A stretch of DNA of 64,000 bases from contig JBNGIQ010009341.1 of assembly GCA_049999765.1 (NCBI GenBank), positions 116,795-180,794 of the forward strand, written 5' to 3'. This stretch comes from Phaeoceros laevis (Eukaryota; Anthocerotophyta; Anthocerotopsida; Notothyladales). A model generated the notes under the pieces. The model was not told the DNA's origin. It saw only the letters and a program-made list of their open reading frames with translations, and did not search any database. A program made the translations under genes and the position numbers. Positions 31,749-43,830 of this stretch are shown here, one piece after another; within the stretch, counting starts at the first letter, position 1; each line of letters starts with the position of its first letter.

Positions 31749-32323
31749 GGCTGACAGGAAGCATGCCGGATCAGGTGAGGATTAATGTCGTTGTGAGCAC
31801 ATTGCAAGCAGTCAGGGAAAAAGGTGCTACTTCCACTCCACGTCCTGAGACAATACGGACACCAAGAATGTCATGCACAACAAGAAATGTATGCCATTTG
31901 ATAGAGAAACAAATCACAAGAGCTTAATTCCAAATTCAACAGAAAAGTCTCTTCTCAGCCATTATTGATAGTACAACACTGAGGAAGGACTCATGTTCCT
32001 CAGAACCTGAATGTTTAAAAAAATCAAGACTTTGCCCAGTGTGTCTTAAGAGCTAGCCTTATTGGCCTACACTAGACTGGCATCTAAATGCAAGATTCCT
32101 GATGCCCCTGAATATGATAATGTACAGAGCCACAGGCAAAGCTCAACATACCCCCCCCCCCCTCCTCACGCAAATGTCACCGAATTGGGTGCCAGATGCA
32201 AATAAGGCTACCTTCTACAGCTGCTATGCCAAGAACGGACAAGAGGATGAGAGTTCTACCGTTTGCTTCGCCGTAAAAGATCAACAGAGTTATCCTTTTC
32301 CCCCTTGACAAATGGTATAGTAC
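31749..32323. other. Intergenic: NFU promoter and esterase 3' region
   Basis: Both flanking genes are on the minus strand, so this is the NFU promoter plus the downstream end of the hydrolase gene. A run of 12 C lies at 32151-32162. Nothing else recognised. Confidence 0.4.
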
Positions 32324-33478
32324 CTACACCAGCTGCTTCACCCGCTGTGCGTTGAATCTCTCCACCCGCTGCCCTAACCACTCCTGGATGTCCTGGATTA
32401 TAATGGCCACATTTTCGTCCTCCTCTCCTTGGAGCAGGCTATGGAGCATGCCACCGTAGAGCTTCAAGGTCTTGTCCTCGCTCTGAGCAGCGGCGAACAG
32501 AGCCTTGCTCACAGCAGGATCCGTTACAACATCGGCGTCCCCGTGAATCACTAGGATAGGGAGGCTTACATCCTTGAGCCTGGTTTCCAAATAGGCCGTC
32601 ACTCTGAGCAGCTCCACCACAGTCCCCAACCTCGGCTTCCCCGCATACCGCCTGGGGTTACACCTAGCCAGCAGCTTCTTGTGCGGATCCTTGACCGACT
32701 TCTCAATCAAGTCCGCCGCCGGCACTATGGCCCAAGTAGGCACAAATTTGGCTATGGCAGTTAGCACGGGTGTGATCGGCCAAGGCGGTTTCATTTTCTC
32801 GCTAATCTTGCACATGGCGGCCACCAATATGGCGCCGTCCCAGCCGCTGGGATCCAGAAAATGAATCAGCAGACACACTGCTCCCCCCAGCGATTCCCCG
32901 TACAAGAAACTTGGCACACCTCGAAATTGCTCCCTCTTCTTCGTGCTTCTGAAGAATTCAACACAATCACCGGCAACCGCCTCCAAGTCGGGAGTGAATG
33001 CCCGCATCCCTTCCGACTCCCCGTGGCCCTCAAGATCCAGCGCAACCGCAGCGTAGCCCATGCGCACAAAAAGCATGGCTGTATTCTGAAATGTCCAGCT
33101 GGTGTCATTCCCGTAGCCGTGCACCATGCACACCAGAGCCCTCGGTGCTCCATCCAGCGGCGTCCACAGCTGCGTGAAGAGCCGACTTCCCCGTGCAGAC
33201 GTGAAGAATTCCCTGTGATTGCTCACTCCTTGGCTCCTGTAGTGCTCCTCCTCGGCGGTGTCCCCCCACGGGAACCTGGGGCAATGGAAGCTGTTCGCGT
33301 TGGATTGCGGTCCTCCCGCCGCCATTGACAGCGACGAGCCCGACCTGCTAAAAAATCGTCCGATACCGACCCGGGCGATCACAGCCCGAGCAACATGACG
33401 CCGCTGGATGTGACAATGCGTCTGCAGCACTGCTCCTCTCACCACGTTCGGCCAGCGCGCCGCGGCACAGCTTTTCAT
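32324..33478 (-). CDS. Alpha/beta-hydrolase, monoacylglycerol lipase / caffeoylshikimate esterase type
   Basis: A single exon on the minus strand; the first ATG in frame (33478) gives 384 residues. A basic leader of about 65 residues may direct it to an organelle. Then comes a Hydrolase_4 (serine aminopeptidase S33-like) fold: oxyanion segment MVHGYGNDTSWTFQ, AVALDLEGHGESEG, the nucleophile elbow YGESLGG, acid residue in HGDADVVTD, and the catalytic His in GGMLHSLLQGE. Members cut monoacylglycerols or lysophospholipids, and some plant members hydrolyse caffeoyl shikimate in lignin synthesis. The sequence alone does not decide the substrate. The gene is divergent to AUGMIN4. Confidence 0.9.
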   Translation of the reverse strand: MKSCAAARWPNVVRGAVLQTHCHIQRRHVARAVIARVGIGRFFSRSGSSLSMAAGGPQSNANSFHCPRFPWGDTAEEEHYRSQGVSNHREFFTSARGSRLFTQLWTPLDGAPRALVCMVHGYGNDTSWTFQNTAMLFVRMGYAAVALDLEGHGESEGMRAFTPDLEAVAGDCVEFFRSTKKREQFRGVPSFLYGESLGGAVCLLIHFLDPSGWDGAILVAAMCKISEKMKPPWPITPVLTAIAKFVPTWAIVPAADLIEKSVKDPHKKLLARCNPRRYAGKPRLGTVVELLRVTAYLETRLKDVSLPILVIHGDADVVTDPAVSKALFAAAQSEDKTLKLYGGMLHSLLQGEEDENVAIIIQDIQEWLGQRVERFNAQRVKQLV

Positions 33479-33635
33479 CGCAAAACTACCGGCTATAGGA
33501 ACTCGGTCACCTTTTACGAATGAGGGGACAGACCTAATTACCGACTTTGAAACACAAACACGCAATTTGAGCTGTGGATCTGCTCAAGTGCGGGGTCGGG
33601 TCAGTTCACGACATTGTGTCGACCTTCGGGGCAAC
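33479..33635. promoter_or_regulatory. Shared divergent promoter region, hydrolase / AUGMIN4
   Basis: Only 157 bp between two start codons, so the transcripts must share promoter DNA. If an upstream start were used for the hydrolase the space would be smaller still. Confidence 0.4.
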
Positions 33636-36279
33636 ATGGTGAGGCCGCAGCTGCTGCCTCCGCCTGGGCAGCCGCTGGGGCAGGGCGTGCCGGAACTGCT
33701 GGAGCAGCTGGAACGCTACTGCCTGGGCCCGGATTTGTCCACCAAGGCTACTTACAATGACCTTTTGCGGGTATTCTCTCATGCCGTTTCTCGGTTTCAT
33801 TTCGTAGATAGGTGCTACTATATTTAGGCACAAATGTTGCTTCCTGCCAACTTTGTTTGGTATGCAACATGGTATCTGACATTCCATGGCACCTCTCGTC
33901 GGATTAGGCAAAAGAAGAAATGGCGAAGGAGAGACTACGGTACTTGGAGGTCATGGTGAGCCACTGCCAGAGCCTTCTTGTTCCCTGTAGCCCATTATTT
34001 TGTCTCCGGGTGGTATGCTTGATGTTGACTTTCGTGCAGGCTTTGTACAGTGAAGCTGTTGCAGTTGTTGAAGAGTATCAGCAGGCTGTATCTCTGGCCA
34101 ATGCTGGAGGAATGCGGGATCTGCAGGGAATTTTCTCTCAACTAGGACTTCGCTGCCAGCCTCAGGTGACATTCCTGTTACGACGAGTGTATGAGAAGTA
34201 GTACAAGTTGTTGCACTGATTTGTGAAGTAGGACCACAGTCTAAAGGTGGAGGTATGGTTTGCCTGCTAAACCTGTTGCATGGGGTCCAGGTTTATGATG
34301 CTTTGGAAGTGCGACTTGCAGTTGCTGAATCGTCCCAACGGCTAAGACTGCCACTAATCTCTAAAGATGGTGACATTCCAGATGAAGATACAGAGAAGTG
34401 GACCCATGTCTCACGCTGCTCATTTGATAGCATCAGTACCATGATCAGCTTAAGCTCAACGGCCAGCACGACCAACAGTGGGAACCCAAGCTCAGCTATC
34501 AGTGCCATCAACTCGAGCTCAGTCAACATGGCGCCAGGGAGCTCTGATGCTGCTGATAATGGCATTGGTGGTGTAGTCAACTGCTTTTTGGGAGTGACTC
34601 CTGGTTGGCTAAAAAAGACTCATCTTTCTGCAGCTCCTTTTTCTGATGTACGATTTCTGGGTGGCAACCAATAAATTTCTGGTGCAAAAGGAATAAGAAG
34701 TATCTTGAAGCTAGCAAGGGCTACTGCAGATTTGATCAACGTCGAGAGTTTCAGCACTGTTCTTATGCCTTGTTGTTTCGTTGTATTAGGATGCAACGGG
34801 CTATCAACTGGCTTTGATTCCAGAGATTGAGGCACGTCTAGAAGAAAAGTACGATAAGATTGCGGGAGCTTTTAATGCTGGAGAAATTGGTTTGTGAACC
34901 TTGCTACTGTAGGCCCAACCTATCATTGACCTTATGTTATCTGTTGCGGAGTGCTCGTGCAAGGCTCTTACAATTGCAATTGACTGCATTTATGCTGTGG
35001 TGCAGATGAGGGTAGTCCACTTCGTATAAAGACTGCCAGGCTTCCAGTTAGGTGAGGTCAAAATTTTGTGAAGTTGGTCGTACCATTTTGTGCTGAGTCC
35101 AGCTCACCTTTGCTGCATGATATTGTAGCTTAGAATGTAAAGGAAGTTCTTTTGAAGCCTTGATCATCCCCGCAGGGTGAAGAATGCCGTGGAAAAGAAT
35201 GAGCGTGAAGAAGCAGCATGGCTCGAGGATCTGTATGCAGCAGACAGACAGTTTGTAGAGTATCATAATGTATGCTCATAATAAGACTCTCCCTGATTTG
35301 TTCTTTTGTGATCATCCAAATAGTCTCCATCTCCTTGTGTTCTTGCTTCCTCAGCTTTGCAAGCCCCTAACATGCATCTGTTTATTACTTTGCTCAGGTT
35401 TTGGAGCAAATTTATGGCCTCCTTCACAAACTTGTGAAAGACTTCAAGCTGGGGAACCAACATCAATATGTAGCAGCCCTCTTAGCCTTAACTCTCTGGT
35501 TTATGTAAATGTTCAGAACAGACGTCGTTCATGTCATCCAACATGTCAGTTGTTTAAGTGCAGGATGGGCTGCGGAAGGAGTGGCTAATTAAACGATGTC
35601 AAACGATGAGCACAAAGCTGAGGTATAAATTGCTCCTTCAACAAACAACAGTAGGACGTGCAATTGTTCACGACGCGGCTTCTACTCACAATGGCCTTTT
35701 ACTGCTGATGGTTGCAGCGTCCTTGAACATCTGCTATTACGGGATACCTACACACAAGAGTCTGTGCCGGCACTCTTTAAGATAAGGTATAGAAGTTCAG
35801 AGTTCGTGTAATCATGAACTTTTGTCTGAGGCTGTTGTTGCATGTGACCGTTAGCTCACAATCTTTCCTCTGCTGTTTTTGCCAGGGGCTACCTTGTAGA
35901 AGCCGTCGAAGAAGCAACTGCTGCATATAACAGGGCGGTGAGGAAATTGTTGAAGTTCACGCACTGCTACTTAGTGATCCCTCACTTGGTGGTCTTACTT
36001 GTTGCTACTTTGAGCAGGTGACGCGGCTGAGAGAATATCAGGGTGTCGACCGCCACTTTGATGAGATTGCACAACGGTACCATGATATTGTAAAGGTAAG
36101 ACCCCAACTAGTGTATGTGTTTTGATTGTTTTTGAAGCGTAAGGGCCGACTTAGGGGTATCTGGCCCCAATGTTCAGTATGAACCTCCTAACGCTCTGTT
36201 TGGCTACACCGGGCAGAAGCTGGAGGGCATTCAATGGACAATCCGTCAGGTCGAGATGGACTTGAATCCGTCACACTAA
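33636..36279 (+). CDS. AUG4: AUGMIN complex subunit 4
   Basis: Thirteen exons: 33636-33770, 33908-33955, 34040-34165, 34291-34647, 34790-34889, 35006-35051, 35176-35269, 35398-35469, 35564-35622, 35718-35786, 35886-35937, 36018-36095 and 36217-36279. They give 432 residues with all phases consistent. The protein matches plant AUG4 (HAUS4 homologue) end to end: EEYQQAVSLANAGGMRDLQG, RLRLPLISKDGDIPDEDTEK, VLEQIYGLLHKLVKDFKLG, TRLREYQGVDRHFDEIAQRY and a final IQWTIRQVEMDL. It is largely coiled coil. Augmin binds spindle and cortical microtubules and recruits gamma-tubulin for branching nucleation. The Ser-rich middle (around exon 4) is the variable linker of the family. Confidence 0.95.
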
Positions 36280-36926
36280 CCTTTTTGGAGTGGGTTTTTT
36301 CCGGATGGCTGTCACTGGAGAAACGTGACTTTCTTTACCAGAATTTTGAAAAATGCCTTCTAGGCGTAAGGCATTTTTCTGGAAGTTGGGCGAAGGGGAG
36401 GAAAGTGCACGCTGGCGAGTGTCAAAATTCAGCTCGTTCCTCCGAAGGTTGAAAGCATAGCGTGGACCTAGCTTTTGCCAATAAGTACATTGCTGATACA
36501 CGGCGATGTAAAGTAACAAAATGCGGCTAGCTGCTGCGGTAAACCCTAGACTTTCAGACGTCCACGTTGCAGATGTGCCACGCCTGGCACCCGCTCTCTT
36601 CTCGCTCCCCGGACATGTACGTAACCCCATGCACCGCTTCGGAGAGGAGAATCCCGGCTTGCTGGGAACCTGGCACAGATTGAACCGCCTGGTACTTCGC
36701 AGGAGAGTGCCAGCGATGGAGAAGCGACCCAGAGGATAACAGCCATTCCAGGAATACAGCTTTTCCTACCAGGAGTTCACCTCAACGACCTCGGATGATA
36801 CTTACAATTGCAGCCGCATTGATCGCCACAGCCCTGCACTGATCCCGCTTGCGTCACGCCACCTGAGCGTGGGAGACCTTGGCGGCCATATTTCTCGAGA
36901 GCCGTACTCTGCGAACTGACGCAACA
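36280..36926. other. Intergenic, AUG4 3' end and NUP50 promoter
   Basis: No convincing coding frame. The part after 36500 is richer in G+C and is probably the promoter and leader of the nucleoporin gene. Confidence 0.4.
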
Positions 36927-38192
36927 ATGGATAGCGAAAGTGGATTTAATGCTAGGAAACGGGTAGCATCACGGCAGCTGACGAGGGATGACTCCGAAAG
37001 CTCTGATTCTGATGAAAGCCCAAGAGTAGCCTCTGGTTCATTTCTCAGGGCAAGTGATGAAGTGTTGGCAGGTCGAAGAATCATCAAAGTTCGTAGGGGA
37101 CCCGCAGCTTCCACAGGGCCTAACCCCTTCAGTGGAGTATCCCTGGTAGCACCTGCCTCATCTCAGGAAGCTGAAATTGTGAACTCCTCGTCTGCTTGTT
37201 CAGATGCAAAGAGTCAGCTGCAGAGGATTGCTCAGGGTGACGCCTGTAGTTGCAAAGTGGGACCACTAGCACAAAATGGCAACACGTCAGAGAGTGTAGG
37301 CAATGGACTGAACGCTCCCAAATTGGAAGCTGGTGTATCTGAAACCTCAGTGGATGGCGTACCACTTTTTGAGAAAGAAGGCACAGCGACTTCAGGGCAG
37401 TCAGGGACAGCAGGCCCTTTGCACAAGCAGTCAAGGGTTGGAAGTGAAACACCAGATGCGTTGCAGGAAAATGGGGGTTCAGCTGGCAGTAGAATTTCTG
37501 CCTTGGCAAGCACTCCGTCAGGTTTTGCATCTTTCTGCTCCACGGGCTCTAACGTACCTACCTCATTCAGTTCAGTGGGTCCAACATTCACGTTTGGGTC
37601 ACTGGGGTCAGGAGCTGTTGCCAGCTCGGAATCACATTCTTTTGCACCTGTCTTCGGAAGATCAGGGCTGAACAGCTTCAGATCTGCAGCTGGAGTGTCA
37701 TCGTCGGCACAAGTTTCTACTAATGCCCGTAGCATTTTGCCCCTGCCGGAAGTACATATAGAGACAGGGGAAGAGAAAGAAACAGCCATATTTAGGGCAA
37801 ACGCCACTTTGTTTGAATACGTCAACAAGGCATGGAAGGAACGAGGAAAAGGTGAACTGAAGCTTAATGTTTCTAAAGAGAAAGGCTGCAAACCTAGACT
37901 TGTCATGCGCTCTAGGGGGAACTACCGGCTTTTGCTCAATGCTAGCCTTTACCCTGATATGAAGTTATCTAAGATGGACAACAGGGGTGTGAGCATTGCT
38001 TGTGCTAACAGTGCTGCGGAGGGAAAGAGTGGACTGGGCATGTATGGTTTGAGACTGAACGACAATGAGGTCGTGTCAGATTTCTTGCATGTTATAGAAT
38101 CGCACAAAGGAGAAGAAACTCGTGCAGACTCCAAAAGTTCAACATCTTTACAGAGAAGCCAAGACATTCATGCAAAAGAGGAAACTTGCTAG
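36927..38192 (+). CDS. NUP50: NUP50-like nucleoporin with RanBD1 domain
   Basis: A single exon; ATG 36927 gives 421 residues. The N terminus (ARKRVASRQLTRDDSE and VLAGRRIIKVRR) is the NUP50 importin-alpha binding segment. A long Ser/Gly-rich middle has scattered FG-type dipeptides (FTFGSLGSG, PVFGRSG). The C-terminal Ran-binding domain runs from HIETGEEKETAIFRANATLF through WKERGKGELKLNVSKEKGCK and RLVMRSRGNYRLLLNASLYP. It sits at the nuclear basket and helps recycle importins. Frames upstream of this ATG lack a start. Confidence 0.9.
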   Translation: MDSESGFNARKRVASRQLTRDDSESSDSDESPRVASGSFLRASDEVLAGRRIIKVRRGPAASTGPNPFSGVSLVAPASSQEAEIVNSSSACSDAKSQLQRIAQGDACSCKVGPLAQNGNTSESVGNGLNAPKLEAGVSETSVDGVPLFEKEGTATSGQSGTAGPLHKQSRVGSETPDALQENGGSAGSRISALASTPSGFASFCSTGSNVPTSFSSVGPTFTFGSLGSGAVASSESHSFAPVFGRSGLNSFRSAAGVSSSAQVSTNARSILPLPEVHIETGEEKETAIFRANATLFEYVNKAWKERGKGELKLNVSKEKGCKPRLVMRSRGNYRLLLNASLYPDMKLSKMDNRGVSIACANSAAEGKSGLGMYGLRLNDNEVVSDFLHVIESHKGEETRADSKSSTSLQRSQDIHAKEETC

Positions 38193-38621
38193 CTCCTGGC
38201 AAGATGCTCACAGGTTAGACAACTGGATCGAGGAATCGAGGAGCTTCCAGTTTTGGTAGATTTGGACTACAAGGGGGTGCACAGAAGTGACGTATGACAC
38301 AGCACTTGCCTAACTTTAGACCTTCTGTGCGAGGAGCACTTGTAATTACAGTAAAACCGAACCGTGCTGTAAATTTGCTGAGCCATACCCTGCATGCAGA
38401 GTTCCCCTGGATCTATTCCCATTCTTGCAATAGCTCATCTGTGTGCTTTACAAATGGTCCCAGCGGTTTCCCTGTCCATTCCATCGAATTTCTACCAAGA
38501 GAAAGTATCTGTCTCCCATGATGTCAGAAATCAGAATCCAGAGAACTGTCGACTCGTCTAACGCATAGCTGAAAATTGTCACTGATGTGAAAAAATGAAG
38601 CAACTCAGGAGTTCTCCTGCA

Positions 38622-39452
38622 TCACACCGTTGGCTGTGGCTTCTTAAAGTCGATCTTGTCTACCTTCACTTCACCATCAATAAGCTCATACACGTACACG
38701 ACAACTCGCATTCCATCAATGTCCATCAGGACAAAGCTGGGATTCACATCATATGTGATGCTGCTGTAAGCCCCAGTTGCAGAGCCAGGGTTGATAATCA
38801 CACCACCTTCGTGCTTGTATGCTTTGAACTGGTGAGTATGTCCTGTGATAAGGATATCCACATCAAGCTGACGCTGGAGCATGGCAAGGGAATCCAGATC
38901 TCCCCAAGGAACCACCTGCACACATATACCACTGTGTGTGACGTACACCGTCTAAAGAAAGCACTTAGGCAGGACCAGTTTTTGCCAAGATGACTCAGCA
39001 AAACATTGTGCTTGCCATTTGGCTGAGACAAGCTTGAGCAGAGGTACCTGGTGGCCATGGCAAATCCCAAGCTTGAACGCACCGATGGATAAAAGCTTAG
39101 TTTCGGGATACCGAGAATCATCGTCGTATTCACCACGCGTGACGTGCACATCAGCACATAGGCTCTTTAGGTAGTCATGAACCTCCTGCAAACGTAATTG
39201 CATAAAGTCACTCATCTTGCCATCTGGTCACCCAGGGTGTAGGACAATCACAAACCTTAACTCTTCTGGATGAAAGCGAATCGCTCAATATTCAGGGATG
39301 CAGAAAAAGGGGATGTTCACCTTGATGCACAGATTGCCGGGGCTGAGTATGTGCTGAATTTTCCCTGGCACTAACATGGATTTGAACTTTGCAGGCAGAT
39401 CTGCTGCTCTGTGAGGAATGTGCATATCGCCCATGGCGAGCACCAGCACCAT
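38622..39452 (-). CDS. VPS29: Vacuolar protein sorting 29, retromer subunit
   Basis: Three exons, 39452-39321, 39185-39048 and 38915-38622, all phase 0, give 187 residues. It has the calcineurin-like phosphoesterase fold of the family ([34 protein letters not shown]-like segment, [50 protein letters not shown]). VPS29 is the non-catalytic scaffold of the retromer core with VPS26 and VPS35 and returns vacuolar sorting receptors from endosomes. Near-complete identity to other plants is expected for this protein. Its 3' end faces the NUP50 gene; its start is divergent to frataxin. Confidence 0.97.
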
Positions 39453-39770
39453 GGTTGCTCCTCAGCAGCAAATACTCATATCCTCCTTTCTTCAACCTGG
39501 AAAAGAGCCCCGCGACAGCAAGGCCGTAACCTTTCCCTTGCACTTGCTTAGAAGAGCCCAAGATGAACCAGTCCGCGGGACGAGACACAACAAGAGTGCC
39601 AAGGCTGGCTGCGAGCCAGAAACCGCATCGTCCAGGCAAGCCACTTTACTACTGTTTTAGGTTTACACCGAATGGAGTGGCCCGGCAGCTCAGCTGTAGT
39701 GGATGGGAGTGTTAGATCTAATGGACCGACGGCGAACTAGCTGGCCTGGATTTGGAGCCTAGCGACGAAA
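39453..39770. promoter_or_regulatory. Shared divergent promoter region, VPS29 / frataxin
   Basis: 318 bp between start codons of divergent housekeeping genes. No single element could be named. Confidence 0.35.
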
Positions 39771-41151
39771 ATGAAGAAACTCCTCACTAGAAGCCTTCCA
39801 ATTCTTCGGGCTGTTGCGGGGAGGAATTTCAGTGACACTTCAGCAGCAGAGAAATGTTCGAGACGGGGTCTGCTCAATCTAGGTCCTGCCCGGCATGCGG
39901 GCCCTTCACCCAGGTCGGAGCGGTCACTGCAATTTGGAAGCTGGCAGGATGAGTCCAGGTCACTGACACATCATGGAAGCTTCCCGGGACAAACTGCTGC
40001 TGGGTGTCATGAGACAGAGCTGTCCAGCATCACAGCTGTGGTACAAGGATCCAAAACGTATGCTACGTCTTCTCCGTCTGGAATTGGAGATGCAGAAGCT
40101 CCCACGGCTTCTGATGTCAGGTTTGCAGCAAAGGCTTTGTTGATGCAGGTTGATTTGAAGTCAGGATAGCCGTGCCTGGGTCCTGTCTAGGCAAAGCAGA
40201 GACACGTATGATCTAGCTTTGATGCCGGCGGCCCGAGATCAAATGTTATCTGCATACTTTCAGCCAGGTGGCAGAGGTTGATATGGCTCCCTGGTGTAGA
40301 AGGGTGCAGACTTGGTGTAAATCTCATTCCTGTTAGTCGTCGGATGGCATCTTCTCTCTGTTCTGTGAGACCCCTGTTCGTTCAGCGTTTCTGCCCCAAA
40401 TTGTAGATCTGAAACATGCTTTTATTGGTGGAATGTGCTAAGTGGTGGAGTGGGCAGAATTCTTGTCCAGAAGTAACCTCATGTTGCGATTATGGTTTGT
40501 GTCATGCAGTACGCTCTTACCGGAGAAGGAGTTCCACAAGCTTGCTGACGACGTTCTTCATCAACTACAAGAGAAGCTAGAGGTATTTTATCTGCGCCAA
40601 GGTTTTGAGGTTCGACTTAAGAGTACAGTATCCGCAACTGTAATCACAGCGTTTTCTTGTCTATTATGCCACAGGACCAAGGGGATATTCTGGCCATCGA
40701 GGGTTTTGACACCGACTATGCTGTGAGCTCCGACATTTAGATGGCAGTTGTCTCCTTCATCCAATACCTCTTTTCTATTCCCCCCTCTGCCTTTCGAGGT
40801 TAATATTTTGGTCCCATCGACAGGATGGAGTGCTCACCATCCGCCTTGGAAGTTTGGGAACTTACGTCCTGAACAAACAAACACCGAACAGGCAAATATG
40901 GTTTTCGTCTCCAGTAAGGTAAGTGAATGCAGACAAGTGGCTTGGGTAGTCATTTCATGTGCCATAGCTCCACTCTCAAATCTTAAGTTTCATCGTTTTT
41001 GGGTGATTGTGGTGTGACCAGTGGACCAGCTAGATTTGATTGGGTAAAGGAGAATGGCTCTTGGATCTACAAACGAACTAAGGTTGAACTTGTGCCGTTT
41101 TTGGAAAATGAGTTGAGTAAGCTTTTGAAGACCCCGATTCCACTGTCATAA
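39771..41151 (+). CDS. FH: Frataxin, mitochondrial
   Basis: Five exons, 39771-40120, 40510-40582, 40675-40722, 40824-40918 and 41022-41151, give 231 residues. A Ser/Arg/Thr-rich presequence (about 115 residues, longer than usual) precedes the frataxin domain: [20 protein letters not shown] (acidic helix 1), [14 protein letters not shown], then [20 protein letters not shown] and [19 protein letters not shown] with the conserved surface Asn, Gln and Trp residues. It stimulates sulfur transfer in the mitochondrial ISC assembly complex. The exon ends are fixed by phase and family sequence. Confidence 0.94.
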
Positions 41152-41399
41152 AAGCTCCTGGACCTTGATCACATAGTCGGTCCTTGTGTCGAGGGAGGCA
41201 CCTGTTCCTGGGCTCTCAGGAATGGTGATTTTTGTAGTTTTTGTCAGCTTGCCAATAAGAGGTACTCGCTTGAGTTACGTGTCTAAAGAAACAGGGAGAG
41301 AATACTGCATACAGACGCGACTACAGCAGCACAATGCAGACGCCGGTTGACCAAGTGGCTATAATCAGAGGGAATGCTTGTTCTCACACTAGGACTCAC

Positions 41400-43830
41400 C
41401 GCTGGAGTATCTCGTCCCCCCACTCGGGAAGTGATGAAGCCCATCCACAATGTTCTCTGCGATCAGTTGCCTTTCCACAGCAATGGAGCCTGTGTTGTCG
41501 AAGAACAACTGATGCTACATCGGATTGCCCAGCAGCAATTTTCGTCCTATTAAACCGCAGAATGGCCTCGTACACACATCCCAACCGGTTTGTGTGAGAG
41601 GAGTAAACCGTGGCCACTGTTGGATTAACGTCTGCACTGGCCATGGAGCCTGATCTGTCAATGATGAATACAACATGGTTAGCAGCAAGTTTCACATGAT
41701 TACAAGAAAAGGAATGGCACGAAGTGTTAGGGCAGATGCAACTAGGAGGAAACAAGCCTTACACTTACTGCTGCACAAGGATAACCTCTGCTTAAGTTCT
41801 GCCAGTGTCGCAACAGTTTCAAGGCGCAATTTTTGCACATCCCCATCGTCCTGGAAGTCACACGTGTTGCAGCTGAGCCACTCCAGAATTCTTTGCTTTC
41901 TCCTATCCACCAACGCCATGAGGAACTTTTCAAAAGTAGAGTGCCACAGCTCATCCTCATGATCAGGACCACACCGTTTGTGAGAGCCCTGAAAATGATT
42001 CCTCAGTGCCTGAAGTAAAAATGATTCCTCAGTACCTGAAGTATGTCGCCTACTGCCCTGCTCTCTTGTGAAGGGGAAAGCTCCAAATCTGTGTCACTGA
42101 GGTCAAATATGTGGCGTCAACAACAACAGGAAAATCAGGGATTTCCTGCTGGGTCAAAATTGACCAGCACATGCTCTGTCTGGCTCATGAGGCGACCCAG
42201 GTTAATAGACGTACTGAAGTGCTTCCGGATCAGGTCTACTTTCAGAGCAACCCGCTTACTGTCAATAGGAGACCAGTCTCGAGCACTTACCTTCGCATCA
42301 ACTATCTATGCCAGCTTCAGATCAACTGCCAGGCTGCTCCCACTTTGATGGACAGGGGGCAGCTCCTTCACGGTCCCAGCTATGTCTGCAACACTCTCCT
42401 GGTATCCGGACGATGGAAGGGAGGCATGGCCGCAATTTCTACCTCACCTCCATACATTCTTGTCACGAAGTTGTCCTGAGACTTGCTGCATATATATTTG
42501 CTGAATCTTGGTGTAAAATTCCGCCGTCAAGTCCTCTACATCCGACGTATCCACATCCTTGATAGCCATGTAGAAGAGGCCGTTGAATAGGCGGATGTCC
42601 TGCTTTACAAGACTGACCCCATTCTGGAACCTCTCGAAAACAGCCTCGGTTTCTTTGTCCAGGTGAAAGTCCTGCAAAACAAACAGATTTGCACTCATGT
42701 TACAAAGGTAAGCCAGCCACAGATCTTCCAACTCTAGGGCTCTAGGGAGAGCAGAAACGAACAGCCAGAGAAACTGGTACCTTCTTGTTGAAAATTGTGA
42801 TGTTACTGACTGCGGCGTTCAAAACCGACAGAAGCATATCTTCCTGCTCACTCCTTTCAAAGCTCCCCAAGCCTTCGAAATCCAGCGGCACATATCAGCA
42901 ATAAATTTGTAGATTTAGAGGCTCGCATTGTCATCCACACCCCGTCGGTTCACCTTCCTCCAGCGACATCGAGCAACGAACCACTCAAATGGTTAAGATG
43001 GTATGACTTCCCACTGCTTGGCTTCCCCATTGAGGAAATTACCTTGATGGGTCCTGGCCACTGTGCCAGCACCGCATCATAGAATCCGAATCGCAGTGCT
43101 TGGAACCGCAAGACCCACCGCATCCGCGTAGATCAAGCTAGCAGGCATTTGCAGGCCATCAATCATCGGACGCAGGCTGTTATTCTCCGCCCTCGCTATC
43201 TGTATGGGAACTAGGCACACAAGAGGACTCGCCCTATCGCCCGCCGTCACAGAGGTCCGCTCTGCTGTGCTTCCCAAAAGGACACCATCAGCAATACAAC
43301 TTTCCGTGGACACAGTCTGAGAGAATTGTCAACTGGAGCTGTGAAAAATCTTTCCCCTTGTCCCGCTGAAGCCTTTCAATAGCCGATGTAAGATACCGAG
43401 CACACTTGTCCTTGGACTGAGATCTTTTCAGAGGTGGCCCATCTCCTAGCGAGCACCAGTTGTACAGTAAGCTCCCTTGCTTGCCGCATCAGGGGAGGAC
43501 AAACATGTAGCGTACTTCTCGGAGATCAGGTGCATATATTCGATTGCTGGACAGCTCTGATTGTTTTGCACAGCAGGTGTATTAATCCCCCGATTTTTCT
43601 TCACTGTCTGAAGCTGGCAAACTTAAGTCGCTGACGAAATCTGAACAACTTGCGAGCAAATGCCTTTGTCAGGACGTGGCCTATCAAGCAGCACAAGGTG
43701 GGCTTGTGATCAATAGCTCACAGTACCAACATCAAGACTTTCAATGCTTTGTATGGAGTAATCCAGATAGACGGTCCGCAAATGAGACATCCTCTCGTCT
43801 TGAAAGTAGATAGCCCTCCATCTTCAGCAA
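41400..43830 (-). pseudogene. Truncated tandem copy of the GTPase-VWA gene at 45334-52525
   Basis: Pieces of the large downstream gene in the same order and orientation. The VWA start (VVFIIDRSGSMASADVNP) lies near 41650, LEWLSCNTCDFQDDGDVQ near 41880, the start of the last exon (DFHLDKETEAVFERFQNGVS) at about 42670, and VCLVPIQIARAENNSLRPM near 43200. The copy corresponds to about 45663-49275 of the gene but lacks about 1.27 kb with the whole Cys-rich region and also the 3' end. The intron before DFHL is kept, so it arose by DNA duplication and not from mRNA. Frameshifts and lost bases break every domain. Confidence 0.88.
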
